A DNA stretch of 64,000 bases from Pristionchus mayeri (GCA_036245805.1 BTRK01000001.1:17367087-17431086); one strand, 5' to 3'; shown: positions 35,897 to 48,239, counted from the first letter of the stretch. Translations and numbers: made by a program. The notes: generated by a model from the sequence alone, not told the origin.

Positions 35897-37769
35897 ATGG
35901 AGACTCATTGATCGATTTTATGAGAAATGACCCAATGTTATTAATATTTGTTTCCGATTGTTCCTTTCCCAAATTGATAGGGTGTTTCCATAATTACCCT
36001 CGATAGCTTAAGTTGGTCCGGGTCTTGAACAACTCCGAAGATCTCACTACAATCTCGCCTTCGATCTTCCTCCTTTAGATTCTAGTACCTGGCGCCACAT
36101 TAAATCTGTTGAACCGTTTTTATAGTATCGTAACTTCACGATTCTTTGTTCGAAGCTGTTAATTTAATAAAAATTTACATGAAAATGGTTTTATCGAAAA
36201 GAATAGTTTGGTGTGGTAGTCTGCAATGGTATTTGGGCATCTTACGTTTACCAGTAGGAAACGTTGAATGGCAAAATTTTATTTTTGTTTCTTACGATTG
36301 TTATATTTTCAACAGAAGGCTATTGAACGTCTTAAAGTGCCTCAACATCAAGGACTGTGGTACGGTAACTAATATCAATTCCTAGCTGTATCACGGTTGC
36401 TGGGCAAGGTTTATCTAATCGTATTTCAGGAAAATTGGCATTAGATGCGCAGGAAAAAGGCGGTTTATAGGGCATTACCACGTTAATGATGCGGATTCAT
36501 ATCATTAAGAACACTGTGCACGACTCCTTTCAGGCCGGAACGGAGCTGTTAAAGTTGCCGAACAACCAAGAAATTATTTGAATAGGCGTGCGTGCTTGAG
36601 CACTCACTATTCTGTGCTAAGCCATCCCTATGTCGCACTCTAATTTACCAACTTTCGGGAACTATATTAGGTGCTTCGCTCGTCCCTTTCGATGTGGGAT
36701 CGCTCGTCGGACGAATCATCGAAGATACGGTAGCTTTATTGCTTAGCCAACTGTTTTTACGAAGTAAGTAGTTTTCATATAATTTCATATTATTTTCATG
36801 TAACATTTGAACTTTTTTCATAATTCATAAAGGGATGGTTACTTCAACGATGTAAAACAAAGTATAACATCCCCCCCCCTTTTAATTCGTATTTGAGGCA
36901 ATGGAGCTTCTGCAGGTCGGGTGACTGGTGAACTGGTTGCGTCAATTCTGATGAGAGATGAAGATGATGACGAAGTTGAAATTCTCGACTCAGGAGGTAC
37001 TGTAGGATACGGTACTCGTTGAACTGCTAGATATAATATTCTTGTAGTACTTCTTGTACTTCCTACACCCTTCTCTTTTCGCTATTGTCCCTGATCTCTG
37101 TCTTTTCTTTCCTCACCCGCGCTGTTAATGTTTCCATTATCTTAATAAACGATATTTGATAGCATTATCGCATTTTTGATAACGTTCGTGGTTGAACCCG
37201 AAGATTCTATCATATATAGGGATGCTGCCTTCTATACCCGCCGGGTTTTACTGAACAACTGGTGCTTACTGAAACGAGTTGTGCGAACTATCAGATTTGT
37301 GAGAAACCCGAGATTCTTCGTAGGAGCACTGCATTCTCTACACACCGGGTTTGTCGAATATACGGTAACAAATGAAGAGTGCACAATACTCATTCAGCGA
37401 AAAGTATGCACGTATTTGAAAACGTTTCTAAATACCCTGTGAGAATGACCCTGTGATACCATGTGAGAACAAATTATGAGTGTACAGTTTTCATCCAGAG
37501 AACAAAATTCACGGATTATACCACGTTTCACTCCGAGTATTTCAGAGGACACATGGAAAAGAGGACAATAATTATTCTGTGGTGATACAAACAAATACGA
37601 GTATTTCCAAATAAATTTATATCTTATAGTGAGTTCACAATAGACTCTTCACTCTTCATCTTCTTCAATGGTATCTATGGGGAGCCACACTGCTCCTCAC
37701 TGCATCGATCCCCTTTGAGTCCACCAGTGCAACTGAGTCCATTCCACACCGTACCTTTAATTACTTATT
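35897..37769. other. Intergenic stretch with two possible orphan exons
   Basis: 36671-36729 (SLVPFDVGSLVGRIIEDT after TATATTAG, donor GTAGCT) and 36916-36994 (TGELVASILMRDEDDDEVEI after TTCTGCAG, donor GTACTG) look coding on the plus strand, but their phases do not join. 37194-37370 contains a diverged direct duplication of about 55 bases (AACCCGA...CCGGGTTT). Nothing else is recognised. Confidence 0.35.
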
Positions 37770-38905
37770 TCATATTTCATATTTCTTGAAATTGATTCCT
37801 TTGATCAAACCTCCATTGGGCTCCTTGAATCCGACCGTGCAGTTCAGAGTCCACCAGGCTTGACCTTTCCAAAGCTTTCTCTTTCCTGTCGGATCGTGCT
37901 CGAAACGGTGATAGAACGTGGCCGTCACGAACCCATTGTACTCTTTTGCTTCTTCTTTGCATCTAAAGGAAATGTTCACTTTATTATTATTTGAAAGAAA
38001 ATTAGTTCATATTTAACCTTCTCTTTAGTTCTTTGTCCTCACAGATGTCAACCATTAGTCCTTTCTTCGAATGCGGATGTTTGCAGAGGATCTCGACATC
38101 GAGGAAGAACTCGGGCTTTCCAGTGCGCTTAATTCCAAATTTTAGCCAAATTAATTGTTGTATTAACACAACCTCCGTTTCCTCTCCCTTGAGCTCGAAA
38201 TGCCCCTCTACCGAGGTAAGTCCCTGACTGTGATAGTCGTGCGGGTCCAAAAAGTTGCCCCAGTCCCTCTCATAGAGGAAGACGCGCGCGTGCAGCGGCT
38301 GCAGCTGGCACTGTTGTCAGTACAGTACATGTGGCCGTTCACGGTGACCTGCGATCGACAACTGAGTTTATAATTAAAGACCGAATTCATCGATGACCTA
38401 TTTCATCGACACATTAGAATGCAAGATTTCATCTTTTATGCGCGGAAATAATGAGCTGCGCTAACTCCGCCCACTTCTCTAGACCACATTTTCCAGAGTG
38501 CTGTTGATTTTCTGCTAGAGCGCAGTTATCGAATGGGCCAATTCTTGTTAGATCTCAATTCCTGTTAATGAGACAGCTCTTCGGAAAATACGAAGTAGCT
38601 TCATTTTCTGCGGTTTTTCGATGAGAGGATGAACGCTCTCGACTATAAGTGGGCGGAGTTTGATAATCAGCGAAATACAAAAGCTCGGAATTTGAACTAT
38701 ATATTCATTTCGATATTTAAATCAACTTACCTGTCGTGATTCTTTGATTCGGTCGAGAAATACTAATGTTTCAATTGCAATGAATGGGGATGAAAAAATC
38801 AATTTTTTTAGCGATAACTGCGATGGGCAGAATCACGAGATATGCAAGCCCTTGGAGGGGCGTCGCGAGCAGAGCGACCAGAATGAGCACACGGATTGGC
38901 AGCAT
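37770..38905 (-). pseudogene. Transthyretin-like (TTL) family secreted protein, frameshifted
   Basis: Exons (minus): 38837-38905 (signal peptide MLPIRVLILVALLATPLQG), 38173-38348, 38018-38127 and 37770-37962 (stop at 37770). The body has TTL features: VTVNGHMYC, ARVFLYERD, SVEGHFELKGEETE, PEFFLDVEILC and a C-terminal EYNGFVTATFYHRF segment. TTL proteins are small secreted nematode proteins of mostly unknown role. Exon 2 is 176 bases, where a multiple of three is needed. The frame before YCTDNS and the frame of LHARVFLYERD differ, and a stop blocks either single reading. One lost base explains it. The 46-base intron 38128-38172 is typical. It could be a sequencing error rather than a real lesion. 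Confidence 0.65.
38455..38665. repeat. Inverted-repeat element in TTL intron 1
   Basis: GAGCTGCGCTAACTCCGCCC at the left is mirrored by GGGCGGAGTTTGATAATCAGC at the right. It is related in sequence to the CTCCGCCC-type elements at 1566 and 16593. Confidence 0.55.
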
Positions 38906-38943
38906 CTAGAACATTTATTTATACATTTTTACTATATTTTTAA

Positions 38944-40229
38944 CACGGATCTCCTGTAAAAATGCAGGAAAATGAGAGCCCTTTGCGACAGAAAAATATT
39001 TTGGGTCATGGATTTCGCTGAAAACAGAAGGATTGACCAAAGTTAGGATGGCGAACACGCCTATCATCTTCATTTTTGAAAATTTGCATGTTTTGATCTA
39101 CCATTTTGGAAAGCTGTAACTCGGTCAATTTTTGACCTTCAACGACCGATTTTTTTACAATCGATGCGCATTCAGGTCATCTACAAATAAGTTCACTTAT
39201 GCTAAGTGCAGAATTTACGTATTCACACTGTTTTGCTCAAAAAACATATTTTTTTACCTGAAACTACCCTATATGATTCGAAAGGTACGATTTTTATGTT
39301 TGATTCGGATTCTCCGCCCCGGAATAGGGGTACGTACATAGTTCGTTTGTCATAAGAGGGGGCTTATCATATCGCCACTCAGTAGGTAGAATCTGAACTT
39401 TGTATATTTTTTGGGATGAAATACTTTTCGGCGCGTATATCGCTTTTGAATTGTGCAAATTTGCAAAGTAAGACTACTTTGCGATAGCTTTAGAGAAGGT
39501 CTTCAAGAATGACTCAGGGGTTCGAGACGCCAAAGTTGGCCGTTTTCTAGATATTGCGCTAAAAGCACATTCACATAATTACTGTGGAGGGAGCCATTTC
39601 ATCTTCCACAGAGTTCTACTGAATTAGATTTCACGCCGTATCTAGAAAACGGCCAACTTTGGCGTCTCGAACCCCTGAGTCATTCTTGAAGACCTTCTCT
39701 AGAGCTATCGCAAAGTAGTCTTACTTTGCAAATTTGCATAATTCAAAAGCGATATACGCGCCGAAAAGTATTTCATCCCAAAAGTTCAGATTCTACCTAC
39801 TGAGTGGCGATATGATAAGCCCCCTCTTATGACAAACGAACTATGTACGTACCCCTATTCCGGGGCGGGGAATCCGAATCAAACATAAAAATCGTACCTT
39901 TCGAATCATATAGGGTAGTTTCAGGTAAAAAAATATGTTTTTTGAGCAAAACAGTGTGAATACGTAAATTCTGCACTTAGCATAAGTGAACTTATTTGTA
40001 GATGACCTGAATGCGCATCGATTGGAAAAAAATCGGTCGTTGAAGGTCAAAAATTGACCGAGTTACAGCTTTCCAAAGTGGTAGATCAAAACATGCAAAT
40101 TTTCAAAAATGAAGTTGATAGGCGTGTTCGAAATCCTCACTTTGGTCAATCCTTCTGTTTTCAGCGAAATCCATGACCCAAAATATTTTTCTGTCGCATC
40201 CATTCCTGCATTATTACAGGAGATCCGTG
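38944..40229. mobile_element. TTAA-flanked 1.29-kb foldback element
   Basis: TTAA (38940-38943) is followed by CACGGATCTCCTGTAA. The right end TTACAGGAGATCCGTG is followed by TTAA (40230-40233). The arms are about 620 bp and nearly identical, meeting near 39590. The mirrored 69-codon frames at 39132 and 39841 are the two arms. No transposase. Confidence 0.88.
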
Positions 40230-40339
40230 TTAAGATTACTCACCACCTGCTGTTCTTCTTCCAGCCGTGCGCGAGCAGGGAAAGGAGTGGAAATGAATGG
40301 AGGAGAGCGAGGGAATCACTCGTGAACAAAAGAGGAGGG

Positions 40340-40480
40340 ATGACCTTTCTCTCTCTCTCTCCCTTCTTCCCCCCACCTCTATCCACTCTTCCCCATCTCC
40401 CTTGCTCTCTCCCTCCTTCTCCACTCTCCCTCGTGTTCCTATCCACCTCTCCCTCTTTCCCTATCTCTCTCGCTCTGGTA
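40340..40480. repeat. CT-rich low-complexity tract
   Basis: A nearly pure CTCTCCCT tract that continues from 40730 to 40840 on the other side of the CAGTGGGA element. Any long frame here is compositional. Confidence 0.8.
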
Positions 40481-40717
40481 AAAGTTTCCCAGTGGGATCC
40501 CAGTGAATTCCCAGTTGGGATACTGCATGTATCTCACTGGGAAATCCACTGGGTTTCCACTGGGAAACTGGCTCCCAATGGGATCCCACTGGATCCCAAT
40601 GGGAGCCAGTTTCTGGGATAACGACTTTAGCAGACTTTCACAGTGAATTTCACAGTGAGATACATGCGGGTTCCCAACTGGGACTTCACTGGGGTCACAT
40701 TGGGAAACTTTTACCCG
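40478..40717. mobile_element. Palindromic element of CAGTGGGAT motifs
   Basis: AAAAGTTTCCCAGTGGGATC at the left is mirrored by CACATTGGGAAACTTTT at the right. An inner palindrome is centred near 40585 (AACTGGCTCCCAATGGGATC against its inverse). It splits the CT-rich tract, which suggests insertion there. Confidence 0.7.
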
Positions 40718-41052
40718 AGTCCTCCCTCCCTACCTCCCTCATTCCCTTTCTCATTCTCACCTCTTTCCCTATCTACCTCTCTCTCTCCCTCCCCCTCCTC
40801 TTTCCTCCTCTCTCTCCCTTTGTCTTTCTGCATCTCCGTCAAGCTGGCGCAAAATGAAACAAGTCACTTTCGATTACGGTTTGGCTCACTCCTTCGAGTT
40901 GTACACAAGGGTGTACTCGGATATCATCCATTGACTGATACGAAGACAAAATGTAATTGTTATGTTTAAGGCTCATCACGTCTTGTCCGACTTCTCATTA
41001 TCTTTCCTTCAGTGACTCAAACAGCTCCATTGGTGTTGTAGTGATCTGCACG

Positions 41053-41163
41053 GGCGTTTGAAGCCAATCAGCAAGGAGAATCGTTAACTGAACTGCGTGA
41101 TAACTGCAGGAAAATGCTTGATGAAATAGGAGCTGTTCGATGTGAGCACGCAAAGAAGCGAGT
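41053..41163 (+). pseudogene. Orphan coiled-coil exon remnant
   Basis: The frame reads FEANQQGESLTELRDNC, then KMLDEIGAVRCEHAKKR and a good donor GTAAGA. It has a helical, heptad-like character, but the frame is closed by TGA right after the only upstream acceptor. A decayed exon is the likely explanation; no partner exons were found. Confidence 0.35.
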
Positions 41164-41357
41164 AAGATCTAGCAGTGTCTTACAATATTAGGAGACACTT
41201 TTTCATAAAATATCGAGAGCGTTTATTCCAAAAAAGTTATCGAAAATATGCTAAAAGAGTGACAAAAGGTAAAAGCCAAGAAACGTATATTCTAGATTGA
41301 AAATGATCCCAATCACAAATAATATCGTAACAACTGAGTGCCGTACCGATGAATCGA

Positions 41358-41545
41358 GATGGGCTTTCGTGAACTGGGCGGTCTCGAAGAAACCCGCATT
41401 CTGGACGAGAGGAATCGAGACCCTGCCCAATCACTGGAGGGAGGTAGTGAGAAAGAAGGGGGCATACATTGGTCACTGAGAATTGTAAAGCATTGAATAA
41501 AAAATAAAAACAAAAAATTATACGAACTTTCCGGACACCCCAATA
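41358..41545 (+). mobile_element. mariner fragment, 3' end only
   Basis: It encodes the transposase C-terminus (FVNWAVSKKPAFWTRGIETL, ending GAYIGH) and the 3' TIR GAACTTTCCGGACACCCCAA. It matches 10233-10430 of the mariner at 10 kb. The 5' part is gone. Confidence 0.88.
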
Positions 41546-41745
41546 ATGTTAGATTTTCAAAATTTTGATTATCCGATTTCTCAGTATTTTTCGTCCGCCT
41601 GATTATCATATTGTTATACATGCTCATTGAGTGCAAGGATACTCTTTCTATCGCACATGAGTCCTATCCAAGCCTATCCAATTGGTATTGAGGCCACAGA
41701 ATGATGGCAAAGGTACATCCACAGAGAGTGGAACTGATTATACAA
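41545..41745. repeat. Dispersed repeat, copy 2 (inverse of 21383-21600)
   Basis: Diverged inverse of the 21383-21600 block, directly abutting the truncated mariner. Confidence 0.6.
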
Positions 41746-42292
41746 TATCATCTAGAGAAATAAATTTCCTCAAATCCGTCCGTGGAGTATTCTTGTTATA
41801 TTATAATTAAGTGTTATCAAGTACTATCAATTAGCTAAACAATTCACCTTTTGCATATTACTTTTATGGTTCAGATATGTGTGTAAATGTAGATGGAACA
41901 TTTCGATTTCAAAATATTATAATAATGGTGGAGAAGTGGTTCTTCCAATTTTCTCAGTCCGGGATGAGATCGAAGAGTCGGACTCCGATCGCAGCTTTGG
42001 TGCTATCGGAGAACGTGTCGAATGCAGGATCATTCTGATGCAACCTTTGTTGTGTGAGGTACATAAATATATACACAAGTTTTGAATATTTTAGTCTTTT
42101 TTCACCTTGATCGTTTTCATTCCCGAAATACTCGTGCAGCACTGCACACAGCTATACTGAAAACAACACGTTGCAAGAAGGTATCACTGCATTATCCTAA
42201 GTATAGTAAATCTCCTAGAGTAGATTATGTAATCCTCAGCGGCAATAATAGCCTTCTGAAAATTAACCTATATGATGTTTTCTCATTAATTA

Positions 42293-43375
42293 CAGGGTGC
42301 GAGAAAAGTATTGTGACACAATTCAATTAAGCCCCACTTGGTGCGCAGTGTTTTAATTTATCCCAATTTTTTGCACCATGTACCTTAGCTATGTAGCTAT
42401 TTAGCGCTCATGTATCAAACAAATATTTCTTTTAGATTACGAGATTTAATTTATTAAAAATTTAGTGAAGAAAAACGATCATGTTTCTCTCACTGCATGA
42501 GTCGTATTCTTTAATGCCGCATTACAACAATGTAATAGGTGGCGCATTCCATTATTTTTTCTTAAGAAGCGCACTTGTGCCCGAGTCTAAATATGTGTCC
42601 ATTTAATTTGGAGATTTGGTTATACAGCTTAAAAATATTTAAAAGTAAGCTGTGACGAACGGCCCTCGAAAAAATTTTCTCGAATAAAGATGTCGCGTCC
42701 ATCAAATAAGAATGATAGAAAAATATAAACGTGTGTATTATGGTACACGTCCATTCAGTAGTGCAAATATGCTTTCAGTTTAAATTGGGAAAGCGAATCT
42801 GCTTCTGTACCTTTTTCGAATCTGTCCCAAGTGTCGTTTTCAGCCATATTTTCTCATGTATGGTTCAGTAGTTTAAACCATGTTTTCATTCAGTTTGACG
42901 CTACTAAAATTCATAATTAGGTCCTTGCATATAACATACAAGTTTATATCTCAATATATGGATGCTGAGAAAGAAATTCGAAAATGTGATTTTTCAAAAA
43001 GATAATTCCGTATCAAAGTGTGATGCAGTTATTTTCATATTTCTCCGTTTCCTGATATCGTATTTCCGCCTAAACAAGTATACTTTAAAGAGGAATGGTT
43101 GCTCTCCATACTCAAGTTGAGAAAGCGGGGGAATTATTATCCGAAGATTTTTTATTATTAATTAAAGAGAAAAATGAGCTGCGGGCCAAGGGCCCATTTT
43201 TTCGAACTTGAAAATCGAAAAGCTCTGAAAGACAAAATCGATAGATGGGGAACTGTGATAAAATTGTTGGAGGTACTGTTCGCAGGCATACAATGGCGAA
43301 AGCAGAAATCTATGCTATCATTACTTCGCGAGATATTACAAAAAAGACTTGTCACCATACTTTTCTCGCACCCTG
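42293..43375. mobile_element. Tc1-like TIR element in the MATH-BTB intron
   Basis: CAGGGTGCGAGAAAAGTATT and its inverse TACTTTTCTCGCACCCTG bound 1083 bp, with TA on both flanks (42291-42292 and 43376-43377). The interior is AT-rich. A plus frame near 43174 has no clear transposase motif, so I treat it as non-autonomous. Confidence 0.8.
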
Positions 43376-44884
43376 TATATGAGACGAATCGCGAGAAAAT
43401 CACCCATTTGAGGGAGGTTCGCGGGAGGTTTCGGTAAAACCAAACGTCATCGAACCCTGATCAAAACATGATCTAAGGTATTTCAAATGATGCTCTTTCA
43501 AACTGCGTTGCCAGAATTTTGATAACTGACGTCTTCTTCGAGATTCAGAAGGCCAAACTTGGTACACTCACTTTTTGGGGGTCAAATCGAGCCCACTTAA
43601 ACGGCCATAAGTTCGCATAAAATGAAGATAGAAACTCGTTCTTTGTTTAGAACGAAAGCTGAGAATATTCTCTACAATTTTTTTGTTGAGCATGCCATTT
43701 CTTATGTACATCCCAGTTCGGGGTGGTCGGGTCGATCAAAAATGACAGAATTCTAGAAATCGGAAAAACTCGTCTGAGTGAATACGCGCGATTGATAGGC
43801 ATTATGAGTGACTAACTTGACGCCAAAAATTAGCCAAATCGAAAGGGGTAAAAAAAATGGGCGTGACTTTTTGTCCGGCGACGTCAGAATGAGTCCCCGA
43901 CCAAAGTACCCTCGAAGCTCCAACTGGCAGCTATTAGAATCAAATCTGTCCAAAATCATCCAAAACAACATTTAGAATTGTTTCCGACCTAAATACAGTA
44001 CTCCAATTGGGCACAATTTACGACCGGACCAAAAAATTGAAAATCGATTTTCAGACCCTTCTCAACCTGGGAGCTTGGCCCATATGTGTGAAATCTCTTT
44101 CAAATAACGTATTAATGCCCCTCTAAACTTATCAGAGAGTTGATTCACCTATACATACGAAATTTCATCTTAGAGAACCAAGGAAAGGAGCGAAACTGTA
44201 CTTTAGGTCAACATTGTCATAGCGGTCCGGTTCATAGCTAGAAATATAGAGCACAATGAGCTAAACATTTCATCTGTTGAAAGTGAGTCTCTATCTGTTC
44301 GTCGAAGAGCGCTACAGATCCTGGAATTTGGCTAGAAACGACGGGAGACGCGCCCGGGAGAGCGCTAAATAGAGGGGAAGGAGAGGGAGGTCAGGCGGCG
44401 AGAGCACCAGACGGTTAGAGCACGCGCTCTAGGGGGTTCTAGCCTATTTCTGGCCAAATTCCAGGCTCTGTAGCGCGCTTCAACGAAAAGAAATACACTG
44501 ACTTTCAACATATGAAATGTTTAGCTCTTTCTGCTCTACATTTTTAGCTAGGAACGGATCGCTACGGTGTTGACCTAAAGTACAGTTTCGCTCCTTTCCT
44601 TGGTTCTCTAAGATGAAATTTCGTATGTATAGGTGAATCAACTCCCTGATAAGTTTAGAGGGACATTACTACGTTATTTGAAAGAGATTTGACACATATG
44701 GGCCAAGCTCCCAGGTTGAGAAGGGTCTGAAAATCGATTTTCAATTTTTTGGTCCGGTCGTAAATTGTGCCCAATTGGAGTACTGTATTTAGGTCGGAAA
44801 CAATTCTAAATGTTGTTTTGGATGATTTTGGACAGATTTGAGTCTAATAGCTGCCAGTTGGAGCTTCGAGGGTACTTTGGTCGG

Positions 44885-46238
44885 CACAGCGTGTCAGAAC
44901 GGATCGCTTCCTTTGTTCGACGCGGCGCTCGAGAGTCGTTCATTTCAATTCATTTTCTGTCGAAAGCGCGGTGTTTTCAGTTCGACGAATGAGACGGTAT
45001 AAGGCGCATAACTATGATAAAACTCGTTGTAATGACTTGCACTAAAATGATTCTGAGAGAAACTACGATTAAGCACCTCCTGCCAGAAGGATAAGTCATT
45101 TAATAAATTATTCTATTAGAAAATAAAACAATTATGAAATTAGAAAAAATATAGTTCTATTTTTGCTCATTTTTAATTAAAGAAGGACTGTCAGCAAAGT
45201 TGAAATGTTGACGTTGTCATAACCATGACCGACCTTTGTACAACCATAAGAGATTCTGAAAATTTCAAATGCATATCTCTATTTTGAACAGAGTTATCAT
45301 TAGTTGGCAGAGTGCCAAGGAGGGCTTGAAGGGAAAGGACATGCGGGAATTCAAATATCTAGAAGATTTTTCAAAAACTGGTGGGATTCGAACCCGCAAC
45401 CTTCCGATTACGCGGCGACTGCTTTACCACTGAGCTATGCGAGTGACCTTTGCATATCCTCTTAGCTCGCGCTATGATCGTTGGATGATTGTCTAGGTCA
45501 TGGTTATGACAGCGTCAAAAATTTAACTTTGCTGACACTCCTTCTTTAAACAATAAAATCAAAGTTCAAAATTCGGAAAAGGTCAAGTTGTAGAGAATTG
45601 TTTTCTCCATCGATTACAACATGTGCTAGTCTCAGAATTTGATTTTGAATGGTCAGAAAATGTCTCGGGAGATCAAAAACGTCGATTTTAATAATATTTT
45701 GGGATTTTCCAAATAGTGTGATGAAAATAAAGCAAATTTATATTGAGCACTGTGTAGAGCTGTTTCTGACGATCAAAATTCGGTATAACAATGTGGGTCT
45801 TGCTTATAACATTGAAATACTATAGATTTTTAAAAAATACTAAATCACGCCAAGACGTTTTTTAAGACTCAGATGGTGAAAAATACGGCAAGCAAAAACC
45901 CAGATAGCTTCCTCTAAGCATTCTCTACAACTTGACCTTGTCCGATTTTTTATTTTCGTTTTTGTTTTATTGTTATAAATATAAATACATTTTTAAATGA
46001 TTTTTTTTCAAAATGTACATTCTGCGAAATGAGTTTCAGAAAAATAATATTACCTCATTCGAAGCAAACAATCCAAAAAAGGCTAACTTATAGACTTTGA
46101 AATATGTTTCACTTGCATCGTATCAGAATATACGCTGACCTCTCCACGGGAGGAAAAAAGAGTGAAGTGATAGGGATTTTAGAGAGGGAGAGAGAGCGCC
46201 GCGATAATTAGATTTGTGATCCGTTCTGACACGCTGTG
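44885..46238. mobile_element. CACAG-TIR element, 5-bp target duplication, inside the foldback
   Basis: TIRs are CACAGCGTGTCAGAACGGAT and the inverse ending GACACGCTGTG. GTCGG is duplicated on both sides (44880-44884 and 46239-46243). The uninterrupted left arm of the host element shows the single empty site. It carries the TTAA tRNA-like MITE copy 2. No transposase. Confidence 0.88.
45181..45545. mobile_element. TTAA-flanked MITE carrying a tRNA-like unit, copy 2
   Basis: TTAA at 45177-45180 and 45546-45549. The ends are AGAAGGACTGTCAGCAAAG and its inverse. The tRNA-like unit is the minus strand of 45378-45445, with A box TAGCTCAGTGG and B box GGTTCGAATCC. Confidence 0.85.
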
Positions 46239-48239
46239 GTCGGGGACTCATTCTGACGTCGCCGGACAAAAAGTCACGCCCATTTTTTACCCCTTTCGAT
46301 TTGGCTAATTTTTGGCGTCAAGTTAGTCACTCATAATGCCTATCAATCGCGCGTATTCATTCAGCCGAGTTTTTCCGATTTCCAGAATTCTGTCATTTTT
46401 GGTCGACCCGACCACCCTGCACTGTAACGTGCACAGGGAATGACATGCTCAACATAAACGTTGTAGAGAATGGTTTCAGCTTTCTTTCTCTGCAAAGAAC
46501 GAGTTTCTATCTTTATTTTAAACGGTTTTATGATCGTTTAAGTGGGATCGATTTGACCCCTAAAAAGTGAGTGTCCCAAGTTTGGCCTTCTAAATCTCGA
46601 AGATGACGACAGTTATCAAAATTCTGACAACGCAGTTTGAAAGAGCATCAATTGAAATACCTTACCTCACATTTAAATCTGGGTTGGATGATTTTGTGTT
46701 TTCCGCCGCGGAGAAGGTGATTCTCTCGTGATGTCTCTCATATGTTAAAATAGGAGAGTTCGGCTACCTTGAAGTCAAATCGATCAGCAAGCTTCAGGAT
46801 AAATGTATGCGTTTCCCCTGCAACGTACAATTACTATATTGTTTATTTTTCAAACTGACATGTAACTCTTCTGTTCGACGGATAAACCAGCTGGAGTAGC
46901 TCGGTAAACTCCTGGAAATGAAATGTACGAATCTTTAGTTTCCTTTCTCTCGTTCATATCCTCTCAATTAGTTTCAATCCCGAAATGGAGAAATGTAGAG
47001 GCGAGCGAGGCAGAGAGTTTACGGAATTTGCGAAACCATAATACCCCCAAAAACTACTAAACCCCTTTTTTGTCTCTTGACCTATGAAGGTATGAAAGCT
47101 ACGGACGAATTTGTTTTACTACTCTGCTGTACTTAAATTTGATATTTTGAATTATATTAGTTATTGAAAAACCTCATAAGAGACATCGTGCAATTCAATC
47201 TTTTCTTTTTCCTTTTCTTCGAAATCTTGGTAGAACATGGCAGAAAAAACTGGAGATTGCATCGCTATATACTGAAATGAAAAATGATGTTCCAATAGAA
47301 TATTAGAAAATTAACGCAGATATCACACGCTCAGACCATTTGGATTTTCGATAGGAATTTTTATCCGTCATATCATAGTTATTTGATGAACATGCAAAAT
47401 TCGGGAAAACATATACCGAAAAGTAGGGCAAGTACAGGATTAATTCGTCACATCGTCGTGCAATCTGTGAAAACTACAATTTTCCAAACCTGTTTTCCAA
47501 CGTGGACTTGCCGATTTTCGATTTTCAGCACAATATTATCGGATCCATATGGCATTGTGAAGTCGAAAACGGTAGTTTTTCTGTCGTGTAATGAACAATT
47601 GAAGAATGCGTGAAGATCAACTCACAACACTCCGATTACACGTTGATGACGTTGATGCAGACTTCTACCGTTATCTTATCGTCCTTGATATATCCCTGAA
47701 ATATAGCTTCTATCTGTGGTTATGCAAGAAAGTGATTAACACTCACGCTGTCCAGGAGGACATCTCTTAGGAAGCTCAATCCCCATGAAGCCGCTGTCAC
47801 GAATGGCTTAGACAGCTGAAATCAAATTCTATTCTATTTATATTATCAAGGTGATATATCCAGATTCATGTTTAAGTGATGAGGGAATTACCTGGCACAC
47901 TGCAGTTTGCGCGTCGTCCGTCAGATGGCGAATAGTGATGGTCGAGTTGTGCTTGCACTCCCACAATCCACTTCTGACATCATCATTGCAGTAGATGAAG
48001 AAAGCAATCTCTCTCCCGTTGTCAATTGTGTATGCACCAATAAACCTGCAAGTCTCAAGTATATTAAAAAATATTACATTCGAAAACATTCTCATCCGAG
48101 ACATCGATAATAATGCTACACTACATCCTGAGACTTACCATGGCATATCTTTGAAGAAATGGGTTTTCGAGAAAATGGGGCGAGAAGAGATAGCAGAAAC
48201 AGAGTCGAACTCGTGTGTGAATCGGTATTCAGAAGCCAT

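Larger units (their letters stand above)
43476..46662. mobile_element. Tc1/mariner-like foldback, interrupted by a CACAG element
   Basis: The tips AGGTATTTCAA and TTGAAATACCT are flanked by TA on both sides. The arms of about 0.9 kb fold around 44400. The right arm is cut at 44884 and resumes at 46239, where another element is inserted; with that removed, the arms pair continuously. Confidence 0.85.
41954..48239 (-). pseudogene. MATH-BTB protein gene 1, split by a 4.5-kb transposon-filled intron
   Basis: MATH-BTB proteins are CUL3 substrate adaptors. Exons (minus): MATH 48139-48239 (MASEYRFTHEFDSVS), 47892-48045, 47747-47815, 47640-47695; BTB 47490-47580, 47173-47271 (QSPVFSAMFYQDFEE), 46860-46911, 46768-46817 (ILKLADRFDFK). 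All these phases agree and the frame is open. The C-terminal exons are 4.5 kb away: 42185-42255 (KAIIAAEDYIIY), 42106-42156 and 41954-42034 (FSDSTKAAIGVRLFDLIPD, TGA). Exon 42185-42255 is about 30 bases shorter than in the paralogue at 52 kb and runs into TGA. The last three exons are therefore damaged or bypassed. A truncated MATH-BTB protein might still be made. Confidence 0.8.

Noticed and set aside
39132..40050. Pair of near-identical 69-codon proteins on opposite strands
   Set aside because: They are the two arms of the TTAA foldback, not a gene pair.
40109..40621. 170-codon plus frame
   Set aside because: It starts in a foldback arm and runs through a CT-rich tract and a palindromic element. 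No splice or motif support.
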